Source of the DNA: Gemmatimonadaceae bacterium
Lineage (GTDB): Bacteria > Gemmatimonadota > Gemmatimonadetes > Gemmatimonadales > Gemmatimonadaceae
NCBI GenBank assembly: GCA_040882285.1
Contig: JBBEBQ010000007.1
Location: forward strand, 62,001-126,000
Direction: 5' to 3'
DNA length: 64,000 nucleotides
Shown here: one piece after another, positions 8,839-16,099 of the stretch
Numbering within the stretch: position 1 is the first letter of the stretch
How the letters are laid out: each line of letters starts with the position of its first letter
Translations under genes and position numbers: made by a program
Notes under the pieces: model-generated
Database searches by the model: none
Told to the model about the DNA's origin: nothing
The model's input: only the letters and a program-made list of their open reading frames with translations

Positions 8839-8961
8839 AGCGAGGTTCCTGTGAGTGCCAGGCGCAGCGTCAACGCCGCCTGCATAGGGACGAATTTGCT
8901 TCCTCGCGCAGAATGCGCGCGAAGCGCGAATGGTCCTTGAACGGTCGACTGCGACTTTTTC

Positions 8962-9189
8962 CTATCGCACACGTTGAGAATACAACTTGCGCACGTGCCG
9001 ATTGATGAAAGCGTTCAGGCTGTCTCCAGACGTCGCGAGACGCTTCATCTCCGCAATATTCGCCGCACCCGCGCTTGCGTCTGTGTACTCGTAGACTGCC
9101 CCGTCTTTGAACTGCACACGGATGTATCCTGCGCCATCCTCATAGGCGGCCACACCTGAATCTCCGTCAACATCGCGATAGGGTTTCAT
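8962..9189 (-). CDS. KTSC-like small protein (cassette gene)
   Basis: 75 residues, MKPYRDVDGDSGVAAYEDGAGYIRVQFKDG, then AVYEYTDASAGAANIAEMKRLA and LNAFINRHVRKLY. The core strand pattern and the ending resemble the KTSC domain (short proteins, some linked to lysyl-tRNA synthetase), a type common in gene cassettes. A GGAG lies six bases before the second ATG (9189), preferred over the first at 9192. It follows an attC-like site at 9215-9316, as expected for the next gene of an array. Confidence 0.6.
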   Translation of the reverse strand: MKPYRDVDGDSGVAAYEDGAGYIRVQFKDGAVYEYTDASAGAANIAEMKRLATSGDSLNAFINRHVRKLYSQRVR

Positions 9190-9214
9190 CATATACTCCA
9201 GTTGGTCGTAGTAT

Positions 9215-9316
9215 GCCTAACGAACCGCGTTGAACTGCGAACGCTCCAAAAGAATGCGGCCGCGAAGCCGCCGCCACCGACAGGTCTGCGTTCGACAGCT
9301 CCAACGCATGTTAGAC
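9215..9316 (-). other. attC-like recombination site 1
   Basis: Read on the minus strand it starts with GTCTAAC (RYYYAAC) and ends with GTTAGGC (GTTRRRY), both perfect integron core consensus. Inside are inverted arms GCGTTGGAGCTGTCGAACGC and GCGTTCGCAGTTCAACGCG that pair with a few unpaired bases, as in attC hairpins. Length 102 bp. It lies just 3' of the DUF4145 gene. Confidence 0.85.
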
Positions 9317-9353
9317 AACTCATGCACGGGTGGCGGCGGACTCCTCACTACGT

Positions 9354-10037
9354 TCACTTCGGTAGAGCTGAGGCGCGCTGCGGGATAATGTAGAGCCCGT
9401 TGAGCGTGTGCTCCACGACATCCATTGCGATCGAAAGGGCGGAGATGGAGTGCGGCTTGACTTCGTGCGCAGCGGCATTGCCCATGACCCGAAGGCTGTG
9501 AAGGATTTCGGCCCCAGCCTTGGTCAGCGCCCCTTGGGCGATGAGGTCGTCGATGCGCTGCTCGAGGTTGATGCCCTGGGCACCGCGGTCCTTGCAAACG
9601 GACTCAACGATTGCTCGAATCCCCACGCCAGCAAGAACCGGCATGTCGGCAGCGAGGGCCTGCACGGTTTCCTCGTAGGCGCGCCGGATCGTTGGCGGAA
9701 GCAGATACGTGTCCTGAATCGTGTGGCGCCCGGGTAGGCGGTGCGGGTATACCGCGACGCGCTCGTGCAGGACCTCCTGCTGCGTGTAGGGGTCGTAGCT
9801 CGCGTCTTCCGTGTCGCGGCTGCTATGCCGGAAGCTCATCGCTTGACAGCCCTTGCACTCGACGACCTGATACTCGTCCCAGCCCGTCACGCCGAAGTCA
9901 CCGTCCTCGTAGTTACCGACGTACTCCGCTGAGCGAACGATGGTGTGGGTCGTCTCGCGGTTGCACGCCGAACACGATAGTCGGACCTCCTTGCCCTGGT
10001 CATCGCTTTTCGGACCTTCGCGTGTCTGTGTGGGCAT
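9354..10037 (-). CDS. DUF4145 domain protein with N-terminal zinc ribbon (cassette gene)
   Basis: 227 residues. The N-terminus carries a probable zinc ribbon, LSCSACNRETTH (residues ~20-30) and VECKGCQAMSFR (residues ~59-70). The C-terminal half, IRAIVESVCKDRGAQG, then LHSLRVMGNAAAHEVKP, is the DUF4145 helical domain found next to or fused with restriction and defence proteins. No catalytic motif. It is cytoplasmic and of normal length. An attC-like site follows its stop and another array site precedes it, so it is a complete cassette. A defence role is possible by family association only. Confidence 0.85.
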   Translation of the reverse strand: MPTQTREGPKSDDQGKEVRLSCSACNRETTHTIVRSAEYVGNYEDGDFGVTGWDEYQVVECKGCQAMSFRHSSRDTEDASYDPYTQQEVLHERVAVYPHRLPGRHTIQDTYLLPPTIRRAYEETVQALAADMPVLAGVGIRAIVESVCKDRGAQGINLEQRIDDLIAQGALTKAGAEILHSLRVMGNAAAHEVKPHSISALSIAMDVVEHTLNGLYIIPQRASALPK

Positions 10038-10054
10038 TGGCCAGGCGTAGAGTT

Positions 10055-10165
10055 GTCTAACGCCCTGCGCGTAAGCTGCAGCGCATTACAACAGAGCGCC
10101 AGCGCGCGCAGCGCGCAGGCGCATTCCGCAACCGGTGCGCCGACAGCGTCATGCGCTCGTCATGC
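10055..10165 (-). other. attC-like recombination site 2
   Basis: On the minus strand it ends in GTTAGAC (10061-10055), a perfect R' core. The left core is degenerate (GCATGAC). Partly complementary arms (GAGCGCATGACGCTGTCGGC and CGCTGCAGCTTACGCGCAG) flank a GC-rich central hairpin. It overlaps the stop codon of the glycosylase-like gene, typical of a cassette. Confidence 0.65.
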
Positions 10166-10885
10166 GGCACTGTGCGCATAGCTGCAAGCCGTTCTCATGA
10201 AGCACGAAGGGCATTCTGGGTTTCGGGCAAGGCAGGTGGACTGGCCGAGGGAATACAGTGGACGATCAAGAAGCCACGGGTTCTCAGGATGCATTGAGCG
10301 AGTTTGCTCAACAACTGACGACGTTTCCTCAGTTGAGAACTCCGCTCCCCGAAGAAGTCGACCGAGCACCCTTCGAACGTGCCGGTCCACCTTGACGTCT
10401 GCCGTGCCAGAGAGGAAGCCGGCATCTATCAGGCCGCCAACCACCATGCGCGAGAGTTGCTGCCCAACTCCAAGGTCATTTAGGCGATACAGAGTCGCCT
10501 CGATCGATCCGCCCATCCAGACGTTACGGGCGTCGCCCTGGTACTGCGCGACGACTCGGCACCCGATGGTGTAGACGCGCTCGTGACCTTTCGGGAATCG
10601 GTGCAGCGAATACGCGGTCTTCCTGGCCATCCACTCTTCCAACGATACTGCTGTGATTGCATGCCACAGATCTTCCGGATCACCGAGAATGTCTTCCGCG
10701 AGCCGACGCGCATTCTCCCACGCGGTGGAGGCAGGAATCTGATAGTCAAGGATTGCGCCGACGAGAAACTTGTTGGCCCCCTTGCGCGAAAGAGGCTGGC
10801 CGGGCTGAAGCCAGCGCCAGAACGACGCATCACTGTTGCGGTTAGCCAAGAGCAGCGACGCGATCTGTCGTGGGTCAGCATTCAT
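10160..10885 (-). CDS. HhH-GPD-like protein with Endo III-type Fe-S motif (cassette gene)
   Basis: About 241 residues. The C-terminal CLARNPECPSCFMRTAC has the C-X6-C-X2-C-X5-C spacing of the 4Fe-4S loop of endonuclease III/MutY glycosylases, and the helical middle (VVGGLIDAGFLSGTADVKVDRHVRRVLGRLL) fits the helix-hairpin-helix region, including DVKVDRHVRR with the family aspartate. It is probably a DNA base-excision glycosylase or nuclease-like protein; the base substrate is unknown. An alternative ATG at 10912 lies inside the array core site (GTTATGC). This is the first gene after attI-like element A. Confidence 0.75.
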   Translation of the reverse strand: MNADPRQIASLLLANRNSDASFWRWLQPGQPLSRKGANKFLVGAILDYQIPASTAWENARRLAEDILGDPEDLWHAITAVSLEEWMARKTAYSLHRFPKGHERVYTIGCRVVAQYQGDARNVWMGGSIEATLYRLNDLGVGQQLSRMVVGGLIDAGFLSGTADVKVDRHVRRVLGRLLRGAEFSTEETSSVVEQTRSMHPENPWLLDRPLYSLGQSTCLARNPECPSCFMRTACSYAHSAA

Positions 10886-10911
10886 TCCAGAGTTCCCGGC
10901 TCGTGTCCGCA

Positions 10912-11125
10912 TAACTTCTGATTAGGCTGCCGACATATACTGCGGAGAGCGGCGAAACGTAGCAAGCCGACGCTGGCTTTCGCGCCACGGCGAAATGGCG
11001 CGCCGCGCTGCACCGCCGGAGCTGAATGCACTTACGCAGTTACCGTTAAGCAGGAGAGCGGAAATAGGCTGCAGGAAGTCCGCTGCATGTTTTCGCGCAA
11101 TCGCTACGGAGAGCTGTAACGAGCC
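10912..11125 (-). repeat. attI-like ~210-bp element, copy A
   Basis: It shares about 200 bases with copies at 27405 and 30749: the blocks ACATATACTGCGGAGAGCGG, GCCGGAGCTGAATGCACTTA and GGAGAGCGGAAATAGGC are conserved. On the minus strand it ends at the core GTTATGC, immediately before the first gene of a minus-strand series. It lacks the paired arms of an attC. I infer an attI-type or promoter-bearing array head; no integrase gene lies beside it. Confidence 0.6.
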
Positions 11126-11156
11126 CGAAATGCCCTTCCCTCATCCGGTCCGGCCG

Positions 11157-11280
11157 GTCGAGATCGGTGAGCGAGCCGATCACTTCCCAGCTGTACGGGT
11201 GTCCCGCCGGGTAGAGGTTCTCCGAGATGACAGTCGAGGTGTGGCCGTAGGGCTGGTTGTCGTACGACTGCCGCTTCTCG
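11157..11280 (-). pseudogene. Duplicated internal fragment of the M16 peptidase gene
   Basis: These 124 bases match 6683-6806 inside the M16 gene with only a handful of differences, in the same orientation. The fragment has no start or stop. It lies directly upstream (in array sense) of attI-like element A, in the position that gcvP sequence occupies next to elements B and C. Confidence 0.9.
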
Positions 11281-11288
11281 AGGCCGAA

Positions 11289-11307
11289 ATTAACCTATGG
11301 GGTTAAT
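11289..11307 (+). promoter_or_regulatory. Operator-like inverted repeat before the HigBA-type operon
   Basis: ATTAACC-TATGG-GGTTAAT is a perfect 7-bp inverted repeat about 45 bases before the toxin start, in an AT-rich stretch that also holds a TATATT box (11319-11324). It is a good candidate for autorepression by the helix-turn-helix antitoxin; inference from position and symmetry. Confidence 0.55.
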
Positions 11308-11352
11308 GGGACTATTGTTATATTGGAAGCTACAAGCTACATTAACTCCTAT

Positions 11353-11652
11353 ATGGAGGTCGGCATCCGTGATAAGACGCTCAGACAGCTTTATACGGAC
11401 CCCACGGCACAGGCGCCCTTTCCGGCTCCGGTCATCGAGAGGTTCCGTCGTGTTGTCTGGCTCATTCAGGGGGCAGTCGATGAACGGGATTTCCGCGCAT
11501 TCGGAAAGGGACTTGGTTTTGAAAGACTGAAAGGAGATCGCGCACACCAACACGCATTCCGCCTTAATGACCAGTTTCGCCTAATTGTGGAAATTACGGG
11601 AGAAGCACCCAACAAACGAATTGAGGTGATTGAAGTTGTTGACTACCACTAA
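11353..11652 (+). CDS. HigB-like (RelE/ParE superfamily) toxin
   Basis: About 99 residues: IRDKTLRQLYTDPTAQ, FRAFGKGLGFERLKGDR and HAFRLNDQFRLIVEITGE, the order seen in HigB-type toxins (IRSFRDK..., LEALKGDR..., SIRINDQWRI...). HigB cleaves mRNA on the ribosome. The ATG at 11353 gives a family-length N-terminus, although a good ribosome-binding site is not visible before it. The stop is 19 bp before the antitoxin start, on the same strand. The operon and its upstream region are AT-richer than the surroundings, a sign of transfer. Confidence 0.85.
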   Translation: MEVGIRDKTLRQLYTDPTAQAPFPAPVIERFRRVVWLIQGAVDERDFRAFGKGLGFERLKGDRAHQHAFRLNDQFRLIVEITGEAPNKRIEVIEVVDYH

Positions 11653-11671
11653 CCGCGCGGAGGATGGCCAG

Positions 11672-12799
11672 ATGGACGATCTAATTCCTGCTGTTGCTTT
11701 CCCGCCGGGAGATTACTTGCTGGAAATCCTCAATGATCGCGGCTGGTCGCAGATCGACTTTGCCGAGATCACTGGTCGCGCCCCCAAGACGGTAAACGAG
11801 ATCATCAAGGGCAAGTCGTCCATCACACCGTCGACCGCGAAGGAGATTGCCGCGGCCACGGATACCAATCCACTGTTGTGGCTGAATCTGGAAACGGCAT
11901 ACCGACTTCATCACGCGCGAGAGGAGCCATCGCCAAGGATCGCGCGACACGCTCGGCTTCGGAGCAAGTACCCTGTGCGTGATATGGTGTTGCGTCATTG
12001 GATCGAAAGTTCGTCGGATCCGGTCGTTCTTGAGAACCAGATCAAGGGCTTCTTCGGCATCAATGACATCGATGAAGAGCCCCGGCTGATGTATGCTGCG
12101 AAGAAGACAGGCTATCCAGAGGACGTCAATGGAGCGCAGCGAGCCTGGCTATTTCGGGTTAAGCAACTTGCGATGACGATGACGCTTCCGAAGTACTCGA
12201 AAAAAGCTCTTCGCGCCGCGATTCCTCAGCTTCGTGAGTTGCTGAGTTCGCCATCCGGCATAAATCGCGTTCCGAAAATATTGAATGATTGCGGTGTGCG
12301 GCTTGTAGTTGTCGAGCACGTGCCATCGTCAAAGATCGACGGTGTGTGTTTTTGGCTTGGGAAGAACGCGGACAGCCCTGTAATTGGAATGTCCCTGCGA
12401 CTCGACCGAATCGACAACTTTTGGTTCGTCCTCCGGCACGAGATTGAACATGTCCTCAACGGAGATGGACGCGAGGTTGCTATGATCGATAGCAACACGG
12501 GTGAGGTTACAACCACTAGCGTCTCACCCGAGGAACTGAGAGCAAATGCAGCAGCAGCAAACTTTTGCGTTCCCGCCGTCGAAATGGCCGACTTCGTTAT
12601 GCGGCACGGTCGGATTGTGAGCGAGCAGCATATCCTAAACTTCGCGAGCCGGATGGGCGTCCACCCTGGTCTTGTCGCGGGTCAAATCCAACGCCGAACA
12701 GCTAATTACCGACGGTTCAGGCGGTTCTTGATAAGCGTTCGTCCCATCATAGCGCCGGTCGCTATGACGGACGGATACGGCCATACGATTCGTCTTTAG
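11672..12799 (+). CDS. HigA-like antitoxin fused to ImmA/IrrE-type metallopeptidase domain
   Basis: 375 residues. Residues ~10-75 form an XRE helix-turn-helix of the HigA type (LLEILNDRGWSQIDFAEITG, then KTVNEIIKGKSSITPSTAKEI). The C-terminal part has WFVLRHEIEHVLNGDG (HEIEH near residues 256-260), the zinc motif of ImmA/IrrE peptidases, unlike ordinary ~100-residue HigA. The start is supported by GGAGG eight bases upstream. It likely represses the operon and neutralises HigB; the peptidase domain could control turnover of antitoxin or another factor. The stop overlaps the ribosome-binding site of the next gene. Confidence 0.88.
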   Translation: MDDLIPAVAFPPGDYLLEILNDRGWSQIDFAEITGRAPKTVNEIIKGKSSITPSTAKEIAAATDTNPLLWLNLETAYRLHHAREEPSPRIARHARLRSKYPVRDMVLRHWIESSSDPVVLENQIKGFFGINDIDEEPRLMYAAKKTGYPEDVNGAQRAWLFRVKQLAMTMTLPKYSKKALRAAIPQLRELLSSPSGINRVPKILNDCGVRLVVVEHVPSSKIDGVCFWLGKNADSPVIGMSLRLDRIDNFWFVLRHEIEHVLNGDGREVAMIDSNTGEVTTTSVSPEELRANAAAANFCVPAVEMADFVMRHGRIVSEQHILNFASRMGVHPGLVAGQIQRRTANYRRFRRFLISVRPIIAPVAMTDGYGHTIRL

Positions 12800-12808
12800 G
12801 AGGGCGCC

Positions 12809-13396
12809 GTGCCAGCAATGACAAAAATCCAACAGTTGCTCCGCATCAAGAATGACTATCGCGCTGAACACGACAATGCGCCTGCCTCGACGCGAACTAT
12901 GCTCGATTGGGCAATTGATACGGGACGCTACAAGCTCGATCTATCAAAAGCGCGAGCGCGGGCGGCCGAGGAGTTAGCCGACGCGATGCGCTCAGAGAAG
13001 ACGCGGGATGCGCATGGCCGCGAGATACACGTGAACGTTGCTTTCGATACCGAGCAGGGTTGGCTTTGGGATCAGCGGGATACAATTGGCCGTGAGCATG
13101 TCGAACTTCACGCGACCCGCGGTCGGCGAATGGTCGTTGGGGAGATTAAGGCTCAGGTACTAACAGTGATCGACTGGAACGAAAACCATCCGGACGAAGC
13201 GCCAATTCAGTACTCTTTGAATTTCGCCGCTGACTTGCTCGACGACGGTATTAGTCTGCCTTATTCAACCGAGCTTGAGCAGTTGCTCGCCCAGGATCCT
13301 TCCGATGTTGCGGGCTCAGTGCGGCCGCGTGAGCAGTCCCGCCCTTCATCCCTTCGCGGTTCTTTTCCGTCCGATCGCACTGGGGGAGTGTCTTAG
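12809..13396 (+). CDS. Hypothetical third gene of the HigBA-type operon
   Basis: 195 residues from a GTG at 12809 with GGAGG five bases upstream, overlapping the end of the antitoxin gene, so the three genes are translationally coupled. The charged, probably soluble protein (KIQQLLRIKNDYRAEHDN, then ARARAAEELADAMR) has a beta-rich middle (REHVELHATRGRRMVVGEIKAQ) and a polar disordered-looking tail (SVRPREQSRPSSLRG). No family recognised. Tight linkage suggests a role in the toxin-antitoxin unit, or a cargo gene. Confidence 0.6.
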   Translation: MPAMTKIQQLLRIKNDYRAEHDNAPASTRTMLDWAIDTGRYKLDLSKARARAAEELADAMRSEKTRDAHGREIHVNVAFDTEQGWLWDQRDTIGREHVELHATRGRRMVVGEIKAQVLTVIDWNENHPDEAPIQYSLNFAADLLDDGISLPYSTELEQLLAQDPSDVAGSVRPREQSRPSSLRGSFPSDRTGGVS

Positions 13397-13453
13397 CGCT
13401 CCCCCGTCGCTACCTAACAACGCGGAAACGTTTCTTAAACGTCGCGACGGAGC

Positions 13454-13657
13454 TCAGCCTGAGACTTCTTCTTCACTAGCAACAATGCTCGCTAGCCCTT
13501 GAAGGGTTACCTCAGCGCGGTCAATCATCATCCACACCGGACCCTGCACCGGATCGCGCGGATCTAGTGCATGGCGGGCCGCGATAAGGGCAGCGGCAAC
13601 CTCCTTGAATTGCCGGGCAACGACGGTATCGGACTCGCTTATCGGTTTCCATGGCAT
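13454..13657 (-). CDS. Hypothetical small protein
   Basis: 67 residues from the ATG at 13657 (MPWKPISESDTVVARQF), then VAAALIAARHALDPRD and WMMIDRAEVTLQGLASIV: a short helical protein of no recognised family. The frame is open to 13786 upstream. No clear ribosome-binding site. A GTTAGGT core-like heptamer lies 3' of it (minus strand, 13418-13412), but no paired arms, so cassette status is not shown. Confidence 0.4.
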   Translation of the reverse strand: MPWKPISESDTVVARQFKEVAAALIAARHALDPRDPVQGPVWMMIDRAEVTLQGLASIVASEEEVSG

Positions 13658-13969
13658 GGATTGAAAATAGTCACTGCGTATCCACGCCGCCCGTTTGGCA
13701 CGATTGAACTGATCTACTACCCTGTGGTCCGCCGAGGGTCGTGATTGTCGAGGCTCGCGAGCATATGTACTCCAACCGCAAGACACTCACGGGAAGGTCA
13801 GCATTAGAAGAAACACAGGCGGAGCCTGATACGCCGCTTCAGCCCTGCAGGATATGCGCAGTGCGAGCCAAGGCAGCTCGGAGCGATGGCTCGCTTGTAG
13901 ACCAGCTATTTTGCCCACGGGCAGCTGGGCGCTGCCAGCTTCTGTCCTCCCTAAGAAAAATGAGCGGAC

Positions 13970-16099
13970 GTGTCTCGACTTACTGACCTGATTGCCCAGG
14001 CAAAGGCCAAGGACCCGCAGGGGGGCGCGGACCTCGAACGAGAGTTCAAGGCGCTGTCGTCGCGCCTGCCATTCGGGTTGAATTTCGAGCGGCATCGACC
14101 GGAGGCAGTCGAGCTTCCGCTGCGTCCGATTCGGAAGGGCGACAAGGTCCGCGTGTTGCCCGAGCGCGGGTCCACTCGGAAGGGCGATCAGCGCCTGTGG
14201 CAGATAGTGAGGATCGCCACCAGTGGTAAGCGCAAGGTGGCCGATCTGCAGCTGCTTGATGCGGCGGCGCCGGAAGCGCAGTCAGTACCCGTGGAAGACC
14301 TCGTCGTTGTCGCCGAGTTTAAGGACATCATCTATCCCGGCTTGGTGAGTACCGGGAAGGTGGAGCGCGGCGGGGACAAGCCGCATCACGCGGTCATCAA
14401 TGCCGAGAACTACCACGCGCTCAAGGCGTTGACGTGGTCGCATCGTGGCATGGTGGACGCGATCTACATCGATCCGCCGTACAACACGGGTGCGAAGGAC
14501 TGGAAATACAACAACGATTACGTCGAGGGCGACGATCTCTATCGGCATAGCAAATGGCTGGCCTTCATGGAGCGGCGATTACTGCTCGCGAAGGAACTGC
14601 TTAACCCCGCGGATTCCGTGCTGATCGTCACCATTGACGAGAAAGAGTTTCTCCGGCTGGGGTTGCTGCTCGAGCAGCTGTTCCCAGAGGCCCGTCTACA
14701 GATGGTGAGTAGCCTTATCAACCCGAAAGGGCAGTCTCGAAATGACTCATTCGCTAGAACCGACGAGTACGTGTTCTTTCTCTTCTTTGGAAAGGCCGGC
14801 CCGCAGCAGCTTGTGCTGCCTGACGACTGGCGAACTGGCAAAGCGGCTGCTTCGTCGGAATTGTATTGGCAGCAACTCCGCCGCCGCGGCTTACGCGGAG
14901 AAGTGCGGAGAGAGGATCGACCGGGCCTGTTTTATCCGATATATGTGAAGACCGACGGGTCGGGCGTGGCCGAGGTGGGTGAACCAATACCCTTCGAGGA
15001 GGTCCCACAAACGCACGCACCGAGGGGAACAGTGGCCCTTTGGCCCACGCGTGCCGATGGGAGCCATGGGTACTGGCAAGTAGCACCTAAGCGGCTCCGT
15101 GAGCTGATCACGCGCGGGATGGTGCGAGCGGCGAAGCCAGAAGTCGGAGCCATCTACTATCTGAAGCAAGGTGAAGTAGCCAAGGTACAAGCTGGCTTCT
15201 ATCGTGTTACCGGGCATCGTCCGGACGGCTCGATCATCACCGAAGCGAGCGAAGGTGGGAGCGGTTACGTACCTGGCACACAGTGGAGGATTTCCTCCCA
15301 CAACGCGGGGGAATACGGCACAAACATCGTGAGCGCGCTACTCCCGGCGCGTCGTTTTCCGTTTCCGAAGTCCCTCTACGCCGTTGAAGACGCATTGCGT
15401 TTTTTCGTGGCGCCTAAGCGGGATGCGCTAGTGCTTGATTTCTTCGCTGGATCGGGAACAACCGCTCACTCAATAATGCGGCTGAATCGGCAAGACGGTG
15501 GCCGACGACGCAGCATTTCTGTGACGAACAACGAGGTTGCTGCCGATGAACAGAAAGCGCTCCGTGAACATGGCCTGCGCCCCGGAGACGTCGATTGGGA
15601 GAGGTGGGGCATTAGCGAATACATCAACAAGCCTCGGATAGCCGCCGCCATCACGGGGAGGACTGCAGAAGGGGAATCCGTAAACGGTGACTACAAGTTC
15701 ACCGACGAGTTCCCGATGGCCGAGGGCTTCGAGGAGAATGCCGAGTTCTTCACGCTCACCTACGAGAGTCCCGTCGCCGTCAGCCACCACATTGCCTTCG
15801 CTCGCATCGCGCCGCTGTTGTGGATGCGATCCGGCAGCCGCGGGCGGCGCATCGAGAAAATTCCTGACGCCGGCTGGGACGTGGCGGATAACTACGGCTT
15901 GCTTACCGAGCTCGATCAGGCAACGCTATTCCTCAAGGCCGTGCGCAAAGCCGGCGAGCTGCGCGTCGCCTACATCGTCACCGACGACGAGCGGCGGTTC
16001 CAGGCGATCGCGCGCCGACTGCCCGAAGCGGTTGAGGCCGTGCGCCTCTACGAGTCCTACCTGACCAACTTCGCCTTCGCTAACGGCAGCGAAGTATGA
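13970..16099 (+). CDS. Type III restriction-modification Mod-like adenine methyltransferase
   Basis: 709 residues from a GTG at 13970. The catalytic motif IYIDPPYNTG lies near residues 165-174 and the AdoMet motif LDFFAGSGTT near residues 490-500. The order DPPY first, then FxGxG, with a long target-recognition region between is that of beta-class N6-adenine methyltransferases such as type III Mod. It would modify DNA and, with the helicase partner, recognise an asymmetric site. Its last four bases overlap the start of the partner gene (ATGA), indicating co-translation. Upstream Shine-Dalgarno is weak. Confidence 0.92.
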   Translation: MSRLTDLIAQAKAKDPQGGADLEREFKALSSRLPFGLNFERHRPEAVELPLRPIRKGDKVRVLPERGSTRKGDQRLWQIVRIATSGKRKVADLQLLDAAAPEAQSVPVEDLVVVAEFKDIIYPGLVSTGKVERGGDKPHHAVINAENYHALKALTWSHRGMVDAIYIDPPYNTGAKDWKYNNDYVEGDDLYRHSKWLAFMERRLLLAKELLNPADSVLIVTIDEKEFLRLGLLLEQLFPEARLQMVSSLINPKGQSRNDSFARTDEYVFFLFFGKAGPQQLVLPDDWRTGKAAASSELYWQQLRRRGLRGEVRREDRPGLFYPIYVKTDGSGVAEVGEPIPFEEVPQTHAPRGTVALWPTRADGSHGYWQVAPKRLRELITRGMVRAAKPEVGAIYYLKQGEVAKVQAGFYRVTGHRPDGSIITEASEGGSGYVPGTQWRISSHNAGEYGTNIVSALLPARRFPFPKSLYAVEDALRFFVAPKRDALVLDFFAGSGTTAHSIMRLNRQDGGRRRSISVTNNEVAADEQKALREHGLRPGDVDWERWGISEYINKPRIAAAITGRTAEGESVNGDYKFTDEFPMAEGFEENAEFFTLTYESPVAVSHHIAFARIAPLLWMRSGSRGRRIEKIPDAGWDVADNYGLLTELDQATLFLKAVRKAGELRVAYIVTDDERRFQAIARRLPEAVEAVRLYESYLTNFAFANGSEV

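Noticed and set aside
13412-13450. GTTAGGT core-like sequence 3' of gene 13454-13657
   Set aside because: No pair of complementary arms was found, so it is not counted as an attC-like site.
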